Below are positions 12,144 to 25,800 of a DNA stretch of 64,000 bases, one piece after another. Made by a program: the position numbers and the translations under genes. Numbering within the stretch: the stretch's first letter is position 1; each line of letters starts with the position of its first letter. The notes beneath the pieces were generated by a model. It saw nothing but the letters and a program-made list of their open reading frames with translations. It was not told the DNA's origin and ran no database searches. The stretch is from positions 34,517,828 through 34,581,827 of the forward strand of contig NC_079876.1 of assembly GCF_029227915.1 (NCBI RefSeq). Reading direction: 5' to 3'. The DNA comes from Hydractinia symbiolongicarpus. Taxonomy: Eukaryota > Cnidaria > Hydrozoa > Anthoathecata > Hydractiniidae.

Positions 12144-15100
12144 AAGAATGTTATTTCTTGGAGTCCAATTGTCTCATTTATCACATTTATCAGTGCTCAG
12201 TCCAAATTTATATCAATTAGGTCCCACAGTCAATCGTTTCACTGTTAAAAGCCATACAACCTAGTACTATCAGAAAAATATCGCTAAATACATGTTGGTA
12301 CGAATATGTGCCTCAACCATTGTAACTCAAACGGATTGATACTGTTAGAAAGTCAATGAAATGTAGTTTTTGAAACTGTCGCTATTTCTTCAGCGCGCGA
12401 TAACGGCTAGGATTGGTCCCGCAGTAAAAAATGACTTTTTTATCTTAATTTTTAAATGAAGCGCTACCACAGAGCCCAGTGTAATCGTTGAGTTTCGGCA
12501 ATCATGTCAAATTAAGAAGAATGTTAATTATTGGAGTCCAATTGTCTCCTTTATCACATTTATCAGGTGACAGTCCAAAGTTAGTTCAATTAAGTCAGAC
12601 AGTCAATCGTTCCATAGTTAAAAGCGATGCAACATAGTATTATCACAAAAATATCGCTAAATACATGTTTGTACGAATATGTGACACAACCGTTGTAACA
12701 CAAACGGACTGACACCGTTAGAAAGTCAATGAAATGTAGTTTTTGAAACTGTCGCTATTTCTTCAGCGCGCGATAACGGATAGGATTGGTCCCACAGCAA
12801 AGAATGACTTATTTATCAAAATTTTCAAATAAAGCGCTACCACAGCGCCCAGTGTAATCGCTGAGTTCCGGCAATCACGTCAAATTAAGAAGAATGTTAT
12901 TTCTTGGGGTCCAATTGTCTCATTTATCAGACTTATCAGGTCACAGTCCAAAGTTAGTTCAATTAATTCCCACAGTCAATCGTTTCACTGTTAAAAGCGA
13001 TGCAACCTACTAATATCAGATAAATATTGCTAAATACATGCTGGTACGGATATGTGACACAAACGTTGTAACTCAAACGGACTGACACTGTTAGAAAGTC
13101 AATGAAATGTAGTTTTTGAAACTATTGCTACTTCTTCAGCGCGCGCTAACGGTCAGGATTGGAACCACAGTAAAAAAAGACTTTTTTTAGCTTAATTTTT
13201 AAATGAAGCGCTACCACAGCGCCCAGTGTAATCGCTGAGTTCCGGCAATCACGTCAAATTAAGAAGAATGTTATTTCTTGGAGTCCAATTGTCTCATTTA
13301 TCAGATTTATCAGGTCACAGTCCAAAGTTAGTTCAATTAATTCCCACAGTCAATCGTTTCACTGTTAAAAGCGATGCAACCTACTAATATCAGATAAATA
13401 TTGCTAAATACATGCTGGTACGGATATGTGACACAAACGTTGTAACTCAAACGGACTGACACTGTTAGAAAGTCAATGAAATGTAGTTTTTGAAACTATT
13501 GCTACTTCTTCAGCGCGCGCTAACGGTCAGGATTGGTCCCACAGTAAAAAATGACTTTTTTATCTAAATTTTTAAATGAAGCGCTACCACAGCGCCCAGT
13601 GTAATCGCTGAGTTCCGGCAATCACGTCAAATTAAGAAGAATGTTATTTCTTGGAGTCCAATTGTCTCATTTATCACATTTATCAGTGCTCAGTCCAAAT
13701 TTATATCAATTAGGTCCCACAGTCAATCGTTTGATAGTTAGAAGCGATGCAACCTAGTAATATCAGAAAAATATCGCTAAATACATGTTGGTACGAATAT
13801 GTGACCCAAGCGTTGTAACTCAAACTGACTGACACCGTTAGAAAGTCAATGAAATGTAGTTTTTCAAACTATTGCTACTTCTTCAGCGCGCGCTAACGGC
13901 AAGGATTGTTCCCACAGTAAAAAAAGACTTTTTTTAGCCTAATTTTTAAATGAAGCGCTACCACAGCGCCCAGTGTAATCGCTGAGTTCCGGCAATCACG
14001 TCAAATTAAGAAGAATGTTATTTCTTGGAGTCCAATTGTCTCACCTTCACATTTATAAGTTCACAGTCCATAATCTGTTCAATTAAGTCCCACAGTCAAT
14101 CGTTTCACTGTTAAAAGCCATACAACCTAGTAATATCAGAAAGATATCGCTAAATACATGTTGGTACGAATATGTGCCTCAACCATTGTAACTCAAACGG
14201 ATTGATTCTGTTAGAAAGTCAATGAAATGTAGCTTTTGAAACTGTCGCTATTTCTTCAGCGCGGGAAAACAGCTAGGATTGGTCCCACAGTAAAGTATGA
14301 CTTATTTATCTAAACTCTTAAATGAAGCGCTACCGCAGCGGCCAGTGTAATCGCTGAGTTCCGGCAATAACGTCAAATTAAGAAGAATGTTGTTTCTTGA
14401 AGTCCAATTGTCTCATTTTTCACATTTATTAGGTGACAGTCCAAAGTTAGTTCAATTAAGTCCCACTATTCAATTAAGTTAAAAGCGATGCAACCTAGTA
14501 ATATCAGATAAATATCGCTAAATACATGTTGGTACGAATATGTGACCCAAACGTTGTAACTCAAACGGACTGACACCGTTAGAAAGTCAATGAAATGTAG
14601 TTTTTGAAACTATTGCTACTTCTTCAGCGCGCGCTAACTTCAAGGAGTAGTCCCACAGTAAAAAAATGACTTTTTTTTGCTTAATATTTAAATGAAGCGC
14701 TACCACAGCGTCCAGTGTAATCGCTGAGTTCCGGCAATCACGTCAAATTAAGAAGAATGTTATTTCTTGGAGTCCAATTGTCTCACTTTCACATTTAAAA
14801 GGTCACAGTCCATAATCAGTTCAATTAAGTCCCACAGTCAATCGTTTCACTGTTAAAAGCCATACAACCTAGTAATATCAGAAAAATATCGCTAAATACA
14901 TGCTGGTACGGATATGTGACACAAACGTTGTAACTCAAACGGACTGACACTGTTAGAAAGTCAATGAAATGTAGTTTTTGAAACTATTGCTACTTCTTCA
15001 GCGCGCGCTACCGGTCAGGATTGGTCCCACAGTAAAAAATGACTTTTTTATCTAAATTTTTAAATGAAGCGCTACCACAGCGCCCAGTGTAATCGCTGAG

Positions 15101-18100
15101 TTCCGGCAATCACGTCAAATTAAGAAGAATGTTATTTCTTGGAGTCCAATTGTCTCATTTATCACATTTATCAGTGCTCAGTCCAAATTTATATCAATTA
15201 GGTCCCACAGTCAATCGTTTCACTGTTAAAAGCCATACAACCTAGTAATATCAGAAAAATATCGCTAAATACATGTTGGTACGAATATGTGCCTCAACCA
15301 TTGTAACTCAAACGGATTGATACTGTTAGAAAGTCAATGAAATGTAGTTTTTGAAACTGTCGCTATTTCTTCAGCGCGCGATAACGGATAGGATTGGTCC
15401 CACAGCAAAGAATGACTTATTTATCAAAATTTTCAAATAAAGCGCTACCACAGCGCCCAGTGTAATCGCTGAGTTCCCGCAATCACGTCAAATTAAGAAG
15501 AATGTTATTTCTTGGGGTCCAATTGTCTCATTTATCAGATTTATCAGGTCACAGTCCAAAGTTAGTTCAATTAATTCCCACAGTCAATCGTTTCACTGTT
15601 AAAAGCGATGCAACCTACTAATAACAGATAAATATTGCTAAATACATGCTGGTACGGATATATGACACAAACGTTGTGACTCAAACGGACTGACACTGTT
15701 AGAAAGTCAATGAAATGTAGTTTTTGAAACTATTGCTACTTCTTCAGAGCGCGCTAACGGTCAGGATTGGTCCCACAGTAAAAAATGACTTTTTTATCTA
15801 AATTTTTAAATGAAGCGCTACCACAGCGCCCAGTGTAATCGCTGAGTTCCGGCAATCACGTCAAATTAAGAAGAATGTTATTTCTTGGAGTCCAATTGTC
15901 TCATTTATCACATTTATCAGTGCTCAGTCCAAATTTATATCAATTAGGTCCCACAGTCAATCGTTTGATAGTTAGAAGCGATGCAACCTAGTAATATCAG
16001 AAAAATATCGCTAAATACATGTTGGTACGAATATGTGACCCAAGCGTTGTAACTCAAACTGACTGACACCGTTAGAAAGTCAATGAAATGTAGTTTTTCA
16101 AACTATTGCTACTTCTTCAGCGCGCGCTAACGGCAAGGATTGTTCCCACAGTAAAAAAAGACTTTTTTTAGCTTAATTTTTAAATGAAGCGCTACCACAG
16201 CGCCCAGTGTAATCGCTGAGTTCCGGCAATCATGTCAAATTAAGAAGAATGTTAATTATTGGAGTCCAATTGTCTCCTTTATCACATTTATCAGGTGACA
16301 GTCCAAAGTTAGTTCAATTAAGTCCCACAGTCAATCGTTCCATAGTTAAAACCGATGCAACCTAGTATTATCACAAAAATATCGCTAAATACATGTTTGT
16401 ACGAATATGTGACGCAACCGTTGTAACACAAACGGACTGACACCGTTAGAAAGTCAATGAAATGTAGTTTTTGAAACTGTCGCTATTTCTTCAGCGCGCG
16501 ATAACGGATAGGATTGGTCCCACAGCAAAGAATGACTTATTTATCAAAATTTTCAAATAAAGCGCTACCACAGCGCCCAGTGTAATCGCTGAGTTCCGGC
16601 AATCACGTCAAATTAAGAAGAATGTTATTTCTTGGGGTCCAATTGTCTCATTTATCAGATTTATCAGGTCACAGTCCAAAGTTAGTTCAATTAATTCCCA
16701 CAGTCAATCGTTTCACTGTTAAAAGCGATGCAACCTACTAATATCAGATAAATTTTGCTAAATACATGCTGGTACGGATATGTGACACAAACGTTGTAAC
16801 TCAAACGGACTGACACTGTTAGAAAGTCAATGAAATGAAGTTTTTGAAACTATTGCTACTTCTTCAGCGCGCGCTAACGGTCAGGATTGGTCCCACAGTA
16901 AAAAATGACTTTTTTATCTAAATTTTTAAATGAAGCGCTACCACAGCGCCCAGTGTAATCGCTGAGTTCCGGCAATCACGTCAAATTAAGAAGAATGTTA
17001 TTTCTTGGAGTCCAATTGTCTCATTTATCACATTTATCAGTGCTCAGTCCAAATTTATATCAATTAGGTCCCACAGTCAATCGTTTCACTGTTAAAAGCC
17101 ATACAACCTAGTACTATCAGAAAAATATCGCTAAATACATGTTGGTACGAATATGTGCCTCAACCATTGTAACTCAAACGGATTGATACTGTTAGAAAGT
17201 CAATGAAATGTAGTTTTTGAAACTGTCGCTATTTCTTCAGCGCGCGATAACGGCTAGGATTGGTCCCGCAGTAAAAAATGACTTTTTTATCTTAATTTTT
17301 AAATGAAGCGCTACCACAGAGCCCAGTGTAATCGTTGAGTTTCGGCAATCATGTCAAATTAAGAAGAATGTTAATTATTGGAGTCCAATTGTCTCCTTTA
17401 TCACATTTATCAGGTGACAGTCCAAAGTTAGTTCAATTAAGTCAGACAGTCAATCGTTCCATAGTTAAAAGCGATGCAACCTAGTATTATCACAAAAATA
17501 TCGCTAAATACATGTTTGTACGAATATGTGACACAACCGTTGTAACACAAACGGACTGACACCGTTAGAAAGTCAATGAAATGTAGTTTTTGAAACTGTC
17601 GCTATTTCTTCAGCGCGCGATAACGGATAGGATTGGTCCCACAGCAAAGAATGACTTATTTATCAAAATTTTCAAATAAAGCGCTACCACAGCGCCCAGT
17701 GTAATCGCTGAGTTCCGGCAATCACGTCAAATTAAGAAGAATGTTATTTCTTGGGGTCCAATTGTCTCATTTATCAGACTTATCAGGTCACAGTCCAAAG
17801 TTAGTTCAATTAATTCCCACAGTCAATCGTTTCACTGTTAAAAGCGATGCAACCTACTAATATCAGATAAATATTGCTAAATACATGCTGGTACGGATAT
17901 GTGACACAAACGTTGTAACTCAAACGGACTGACACTGTTAGAAAGTCAATGAAATGTAGTTTTTGAAACTATTGCTACTTCTTCAGCGCGCGCTAACGGT
18001 CAGGATTGGAACCACAGTAAAAAAAGACTTTTTTTAGCTTAATTTTTAAATGAAGCGCTACCACAGCGCCCAGTGTAATCGCTGAGTTCCGGCAATCACG

Positions 18101-18110
18101 TCAAATTAAG
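8417..18110 (+). repeat. 13-monomer higher-order repeat, two tandem copies (period 4847-4848 bp)
   Basis: Copy one is about 8417-13263 and copy two about 13264-18110. Private variants recur at the same offset: CTAATAACAG at 10771 and 15618, GTCAGACAGTC at 12594 and 17441, and GGAACCACAG at 13161 and 18008. The offset changes from 4848 to 4847 at a T-run (near 9828 and 14671), a one-base indel. This unit overlaps the second copy of the 10-monomer block and starts at nearly the same point, so the 13-mer duplication came later and was layered on the earlier one. Confidence 0.88.
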
Positions 18111-21100
18111 AAGAATGTTATTTCTTGGAGTCCAATTGTCTCACTTTCACATTTATAAGTTCACAGTCCATAATCTGTTCAATTAAGTCCCACAGTCAAT
18201 CGTTTCACTGTTAAAAGCCATACAACCTAGTAATATCAGAAAGATATCGCTAAATACATGTTGGTACGAATATGTGCCTCAACCATTGTAACTCAAACGG
18301 ATTGATTCTGTTAGAAAGTCAATGAAATGTAGCTTTTGAAACTGTCGCTATTTCTTCAGCGCGGGATAACAGCTAGGATTGGTCCCCCAGTAAAGTATGA
18401 CTTATTTATCTAAACTCTTAAATGAAGCGCTACCGCAGCGGCCAGTGTAATCGCTGAGTTCCGGCAATCACGTCAAATTAAGAAGAATGTTGTTTCTTGA
18501 AGTCCAATTGTCTCATTTTTCACATTTATTAGGTGACAGTCCAAAGTTAGTTCAATTAAGTCCCACTATTCAATTAAGTTAAAAGCGATGCAACCTAGTA
18601 ATATCAGATAAATATCGCTAAATACATGTTGGTACGAATATGTGACCCAAACTTTGTAACTCAAACGGACTGACACCGTTAGAAAGTCAATGAAATGTAG
18701 TTTTTGAAACTATTGCTACTTCTTCAGCGCGCGCTAACGGTCAGGATTGGAGCCACAGTAAAAAATGACTTTTTTATCTAAATTTTTAAATGAAGCGCTA
18801 CCACAGCGCCCAGTGTAATCGCTGAGTTCCGGCAATCACGTCAAATTAAGAAGAATGTTATTTCTTGGAGTCCAATTGTCTCATTTATCACATTTATCAG
18901 TGCTCAGTCCAAATTTATATCAATTAGGTCCCACAGTCAATTGTTTGATAGTTAGAAGCGATGCAACCTAGTAATATCAGAAATATATCGCTAAATACAT
19001 GTTGGTACGAATATGTGACCCAAGCGTTGTAACTCAAACTGACTGACACCGTTAGAAAGTCAATGAAATGTAGTTTTTCAAACTATTGCTACTTCTTCAG
19101 CGCGCGCTAACGGCAAGGATTGGTCCCACAGTAAAAAAAGACTTTTTTTAGCTTAATTTTTAAATGAAGCGCTACCACAGCGCCCAGTGTAATCGCTGAG
19201 TTCCGGCAATCACGTCAAATTAAGAAGAATGTTATTTCTTGGAGTCCAATTGTCTCACTTTCACATTTATAAGTTCACAGTCCATAATCTGTTCAATTAA
19301 GTCCCACTATTCAATTAAGTTAAAAGCGATGCAACCTAGTAATATCAGATAAATATCGCTAAATACATGTTGGTACGAATATGTGACCCAAACGTTGTAA
19401 CTCAAACGGACTGACACCGTTAGAAAGTCAATGAAATGTAGTTTTTGAAACTATTGCTACTTCTTCAGCGCGCGCTAACGGCAAGGAGTGGTCCCACAGT
19501 AAAAAAATGACTTTTTTTTGCTTAATATTTAAATGAAGCGCTACCACAGCGTCCAGTGTAATCGCTGAGTTCCGGCAATCACGTCAAATTAAGAAGAATG
19601 TTATTTCTTGGAGTCCAATTGTCTCACTTTCACATTTAAAAGGCCACAGTCCATAATCAGTTCAATTAAGTCCCACAGTCAATCGTTTCACTGTTAAAAG
19701 CCATACAACCTAGTAATATCAGAAAAATATCGCTAAATACATGTTGGTACGAATATGTGCCTCAACCATTGTAACTCAAACGGATTGATACTGTTAGAAA
19801 GTCAATGAAATGTAGTTTTTGAAACTGTCGCTATTTCTTCAGCGCGGGAAAACAGCTAGGATTTGTCACACAGTAAGAAATGACTTATTTATCTAAATTT
19901 TTAAATGAAGCGCTACCACAGAGCCCAGTGTAATTGCTGAGTTTCGTCAATCATGTCAAATTAAGAAGAATGTTATTTCTTGGAGTCCAATTGTCTCCTT
20001 TATCACATTTATCAGGTGACAGTCCAAAGTTAGTTCAATTAAGTCCCACAGTCAATCGTTTCATAGTTAAAAGCGATGCAACCTAGTAATATCAGATAAA
20101 TATCGCTAAATACATGTTGGTACGAATATGTGACCCAAACGTTGTAACTCAAACGGACTGACACCGTTAGAAAGTCAATGAAATGTAGTTTTTGAAACTA
20201 TTGCTACTTCTTCAGCGCGCGCTAACGGCAAGGAGTGGTCCCACAGTAAAAAAATGACTTTTTTTTGCTTAATATTTAAATGAAGCGCTACCACAGCGTC
20301 CAGTGTAATCACTGAGTTTCGTCAATCATGTCAAATTAAGAAGAATGTTATTTCTTGAAGTCCAATTGTCTCTTTTATCACATTTATCAGGTGACAGTCC
20401 AAAGTTAGTTCAATTAAGTCCCACAGTCAATCGTTTCATAGTTAAAAGCGATGCAACCTAGTAATATCAGATAAATATCGCTAAATACATGTTGGTACGA
20501 ATATGTGACCCAAACGTTGTAACTCAAACGGACTGACACCGTTAGAAAGTCAATGAAATTTAGTTTTTGAAACTATTGCTACTTCTTCAGCGCGCGCTAA
20601 CGGCAAGGATTGGTCCCACAGTAAAAAAATGACTTTTTTTAGCTTAATTTTTAAATGAAGCGCTACTACAGCGCCCAGTGTAATCGCTGAGTTCCGGCAA
20701 TCACGTCAAATTAAGAAGAATGTTATTTCTTGGAGTCCAATTCTCTCACTTTCACATTTAAAAGGTCACAGTCAATAATCAGTTCAATTAAGTCCCACAG
20801 TCAATCGTTTCACTGTTAAAAGCCATACAACCTAGTAATATCAGAAAAATATCGCTAAGTACATGTTGGTACGAATATGTGACACAACCGTTGAAACTCA
20901 AACGGACTGACACCGTTAGAAAGTCAATGAAATGTAGTTTTTGAAACTCGCGCTATCTCCTCAGCGCGCGATAACGGCTAGGATTGGTCCCACAGTAAAG
21001 AATGACTTATTTATCTAAATTTTTAAATGAAGCGCTACCACAGAGACCAGTGTAATCGCTAAGTTTTGGCAATCATGTCAAATTAAGAAGAATGTTATTT

Positions 21101-22849
21101 CTTGGAGCCCAATTGTCTCCTTTATCACATTTATCAGGTGACAGTCCAAAGTTAGTTCAATTAAGTCCCACAGTCAATCGTTTCATAGTTAAAAGCGATG
21201 CAACCTAGTAATATTAGAAAAATATTGCTAAATACATGTTGGTACGAATATGTGACCAAACCGTTGTAACTGACAGGGACTGACACCGTTAGAAAGTCAA
21301 TGAAATGTAGTTTTTGAAACTGTCGCTATTTCTTCAGCGCGCGATAACGGATAGGATTGGTCCCACAGTAAAGAATGACTTAGTTATCTAAGTTTTAGTG
21401 CTACCACAGCGCCCAGTGTAATTGCTGAGTTCCGGCAATCACGTCAAGTTAAGAAGAATGTTATTTCTTGGAGTCCAATTGTCTCCTTTATCACATTTAT
21501 CAGGTGACAGTCCAAAGTTAGTTCAATTAAGTCCAACAGTCAATCGTTTCATAGTTAAAAGCGATGCAACCTAGTAATATCACAAAAATATCGCTTAATA
21601 CATGTTTGTACGAATATGTGACCTAACCGTTGTAAATCAAACGGACAGACATCGTTAGAAAGTCAATGAAATGTAGTTTTTGAAACTGTCCCTATTTTTT
21701 CAGCGCGCAATAACGGATAGGATTAGTCCCACAGTAAAGAATGACTTATTTATTTAAATTTTTAAATGAAGCGCTACCACAGAGACCAGTGTAATCGCTA
21801 AGTTTTGGCAATCATGTCTAATTAAGAAGAATGTTATTTCTTACAGTCCAATTGTCTCCTTTATCACATTTATCAGGTGACAGTCCAAAGTTAGTTCAAT
21901 TAAGTCCCACAGTCAATCGTTTCATAGTTAAAAGCGATGCAACCTAGTAATATCACAAAAATATCGCTAAATACATGTTTGTACGAATATTTGACCTAAC
22001 CGTTGTAACTCAAACAGACAGACACCGTTAGAAAGTCAATGAAATGTAGTATTTGAAACTGTCGCTACTTCTTCAGCGCGCGCTAACGGCAAGGATTGGT
22101 CCCACAGTAAAAAAAATACTTTTTTTAGCTTAATTTTTAAATGAAGCGCTACCACAGCGCCCAGTGTAATCGCTGAGTTCCAGCAATCACGTCAAATTAA
22201 GAAGAATGTTATTTCTTGGATTCCAATTGTCTCACTTTCACATTTATAAGTTCACAGTCCATAATCAGTTCAATTAAGTCCCACAGTCAATCGTTTCACT
22301 GTTAAAAGCTATACAACCTAGTAATATCAGAAAGATATCGCTAAATACATGTTGGTACGAATATGTGCCTCAACCATTGTAACTCAAACGGATTGATACT
22401 GTTAGAAAGTCAATGAAATGTAGTTTTTAAAACTGTCGCTATTTCTTCAGCGCGGGATAACAGCTAGGATTGGTCCCACAGTAAAGTATGACTTATTTAT
22501 CTAAACTCTTAAATGAAGCGCTACCGCAGCGGCCAGTGTAATCGCCTAGTTCCGGCAATCACGTCAAATTAAGAAGAATGTTATTTCTTGAAGTCCAATT
22601 GTCTCATTTTTCACATTTATCAGGTCACAGTCCAAAGTTGGTTCAATTAAGTCCCACAGTCAATCGTTTCATTGTTAAAAGCGATGCAACCTAGTAATAT
22701 CCAAAAAATATCGCTAAATACATGTTGGTACGAATATGTGACACAACCGTTAAAACTCAAACGGACTGACGCCGTTAGAAAGTCAATGAAATGTAGTTTT
22801 TGAAACTGGCGCTATCTCCTCAGCGCGCGATAACGGCTAGGATTGGTCC
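18111..22849 (+). repeat. Satellite, mixed subfamilies with partial HOR matches
   Basis: This stretch continues the 373-bp monomers but not the 13-mer order. About 18111-18735 matches about 14012-14636 at an offset near 4099, two monomers shorter than the 13-mer period, as if two monomers had been lost. Later monomers carry the GTCCCACTATTCAATTAAG variant again (19301) and a short internal deletion near 21390, where TATCTAAGTTTTAGTGCTACC replaces a longer AT-rich segment. No gene is visible. Confidence 0.8.
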
Positions 22850-25800
22850 CACAGTAAGAAATGACTTATTTATCTAAATTTTTAAATGAAGCGCTACCAC
22901 AGAGCCCAGTGTAATTGCTGAGTTTCGTCAATCATGTCAAATTAAGAAGAATGTTATTTCTTGGAGTCCAATTGTCTCCTTTATCACATTTATCAGGTGA
23001 CAGTCCAAAGTTAGTTCAATTAAGTCCCACAGTCAATCGTTTCATAGTTAAAAGCGATGCAACCTAGTAATATCAGATAAATATCGCTAAATACAGGTTG
23101 GTACGAATATGTGACCCAACCGTTGTAACTTAAACGGACTGACACCGTTAGAAAGTCAATGAAATGTAGTTTTTGAAACTATTGCTACTTCTTCAGCGCG
23201 CGCTAACGGCAAGGATTGGTCCCACAGTAAAAAAATGACTTTTTTTAGCTTAATTTTTAAATGAAGCGCTACCACAGCGCCCAGTGTAATCGCTGAGTTC
23301 CGGCAATCACGTCAAATTAAGAAGAATGTTATTTCTTGGAGTCCAATTGTCTCACTTATTACATTTATCAGATCTCAGTCCATAATCAGTTCAATTAAGT
23401 CCCACAGTCAATCGTTTCACTGTTAAAAGCCACACAACCTAGTAATATCAGAAAAATATCGCTAAATACATGTTGGTACGAATATGTGTATCCAACCATT
23501 GTAACTCAAACGGATTAATACTGTTAGAAAGTCAATGAAATGTAGTTTTTGAAACTGTCGCTATTTCTTCAGCGCGGGAAAACAGCTAGGATTGGTCCCA
23601 CAGTAAAGAATGACTTACTTATCTAAACTCTTAAATGAAGCGCTACCGCAGCGCCCAGTGTAATCGCTGAGTTCCGGCAATCACGTCAAGTTAAGAAGAA
23701 TGTTATTTCTTGGAGTCCAATTGTCTCCTTTATCACATTTATCAGGTGACAGTCCAAAGTTAGTTCAATTAAGTCCAACAGTCAATCGTTTCATAGTTAG
23801 AAGCGATGCAACCTAGTAATATCACAAAAATATCGCTTAATACATGTTTGTACGAATATGTGACATAACCGTTGTAAATCAAACGGACAGACATCGTTAA
23901 AAAGTCAATGAAATGTAGTTTTTGAAACTGTCGCTATTTTTTCAGCGCGCAATAACGGATAGGATTACTCCCACAGTAAAGAATGACTTATTTATTTAAA
24001 TTTTTAAATGAACCGCTACCACAGAGACCAGTGTAATCGCTAAGTTTTGGCAATCATGTCTAATTAAGAAGAATGTTATTTCTTGCAGTCCAATTGTCTC
24101 CTTTATCACATTTATCAGGTGACAGTCCAAAGTTAGTTCAATTAAGTCCCACAGTCAATCGTTTCATAGTTAAAAGCGATGCAACCTAGTAATATCACAA
24201 AAATATCGCTAAATGCATGTTTGTACGAATATTTGACCTAACCGTTGTAACTCAAACGGACAGACACCGTTAGAAAGTCAATGAAATGTAGTTTTTGAAA
24301 CTGTCGCTACTTCTTCAGCGCGCGATAACGGTCAGGATTGGTCCCACAGTAAAGAATGACTTATTTACCCAAACTTTTAAATAAAGCGCTACCACAGCGC
24401 CCAGTGTAATCGCTGAGTTCCGGCAATCACGTCAAATTAAGAAGAATGATATTTCTTGGAGTCCAATTGTCTCACTTATTACATTTATCAGATCTCAGTC
24501 CATAATCAGTTCAATTAAGTCCCACAGTCAATCGTTTCACTGTTAAAAGCCATACAACCTAGTAATATCAGAAAGATATCGCTAAATACATGTTGGTACG
24601 AATATGTGCCTCAACCATTGTAACTCAAACGGATTGATACTGTTAGAAAGTCAATGAAATGTAGTTTGTGAAACTGTCGCTATTTCTTCAGCGCGGGATA
24701 ACAGCTAGGATTTGTCCCACAGTAAAGTATGACTTATTTATCTAAACTCTTAAATGAAGCGCTACCGCAGCGGCCAGTGTAATCGCCTAGTTCCGGCAAT
24801 CACGTCAAATTAAGAAGAAAGTTATTTCTTGAAGTCCAATTGTCTCATTTTTCACATTTATCAGGTCACAGTCCAAAGTTAGTTCAATTAAGTCCCACAG
24901 TCAATCGTTTCATTGTTAATAGCGATGCAACCTAGTAATATCAAAAAAATATCGCTAAATACATGTTGGTACGAATATGTGACACAACCGTTAAAACTCA
25001 AACGGACTGACGCCGTTAGAAAGTCAATGAAATGTAGTTTTTGAAACTGGCGCTATCTCCTCAGCGCGCGATAACGGCTAGGATTGGTCCCACAATAAAA
25101 AAAAAAAACTTCTTTTATCTTAATTCTTTAATGACGCGCTACAACAGAGCCCAGTGTAATCGCTGAGTTTTGGCACCATGTCAAATTAAGAAGAATGTTA
25201 TATCTTGGAGTCCAATTGTCTCCTTTATCACATTTATCAGGTGACAGTTCAAATTTAGTTCAATTAAGTCCCACAGTCAATCGTTTCATAGTTAAAAGCG
25301 ATGCAACCTAGTAATATCACAAAAATATCGCTAAATACATGTTGGTACGAACATGTGACCTAACCGTTGCAACTCAAACGGACAGACGCCGTTAGAAAGT
25401 CAATGAAATGTAGTTTTTGAAACTATTGCTACTTCTTCAGCGCGCGCAAACGGCTAGGATTGGTCCCACAGAAAGAAATGACTTATTTATCTAAATTTTT
25501 AAATGAAGCGCTACCACAGAGCCCAGTGTAATTGCTGAGTTTCGTCAATCATGTCAAATTAAGAAGAATGTTATTTCTTGGAGTCCAATTGTCTCCTTTA
25601 TCACATTTATCAGGTGACAGTCCAAAGTTAGTTCAATTAAGTCCCACAGTCAATCGTTTCATAGTTAAAAGCGATGCAACCTAGTAATATCAGATAAATA
25701 TCGCTAAATACAGGTTGGTACGAATATGTGACCCAACCGTTGTAACTTAAACGGACTGACACCGTTAGAAAGTCAATGAAATGTAGTTTTTGAAACTATT

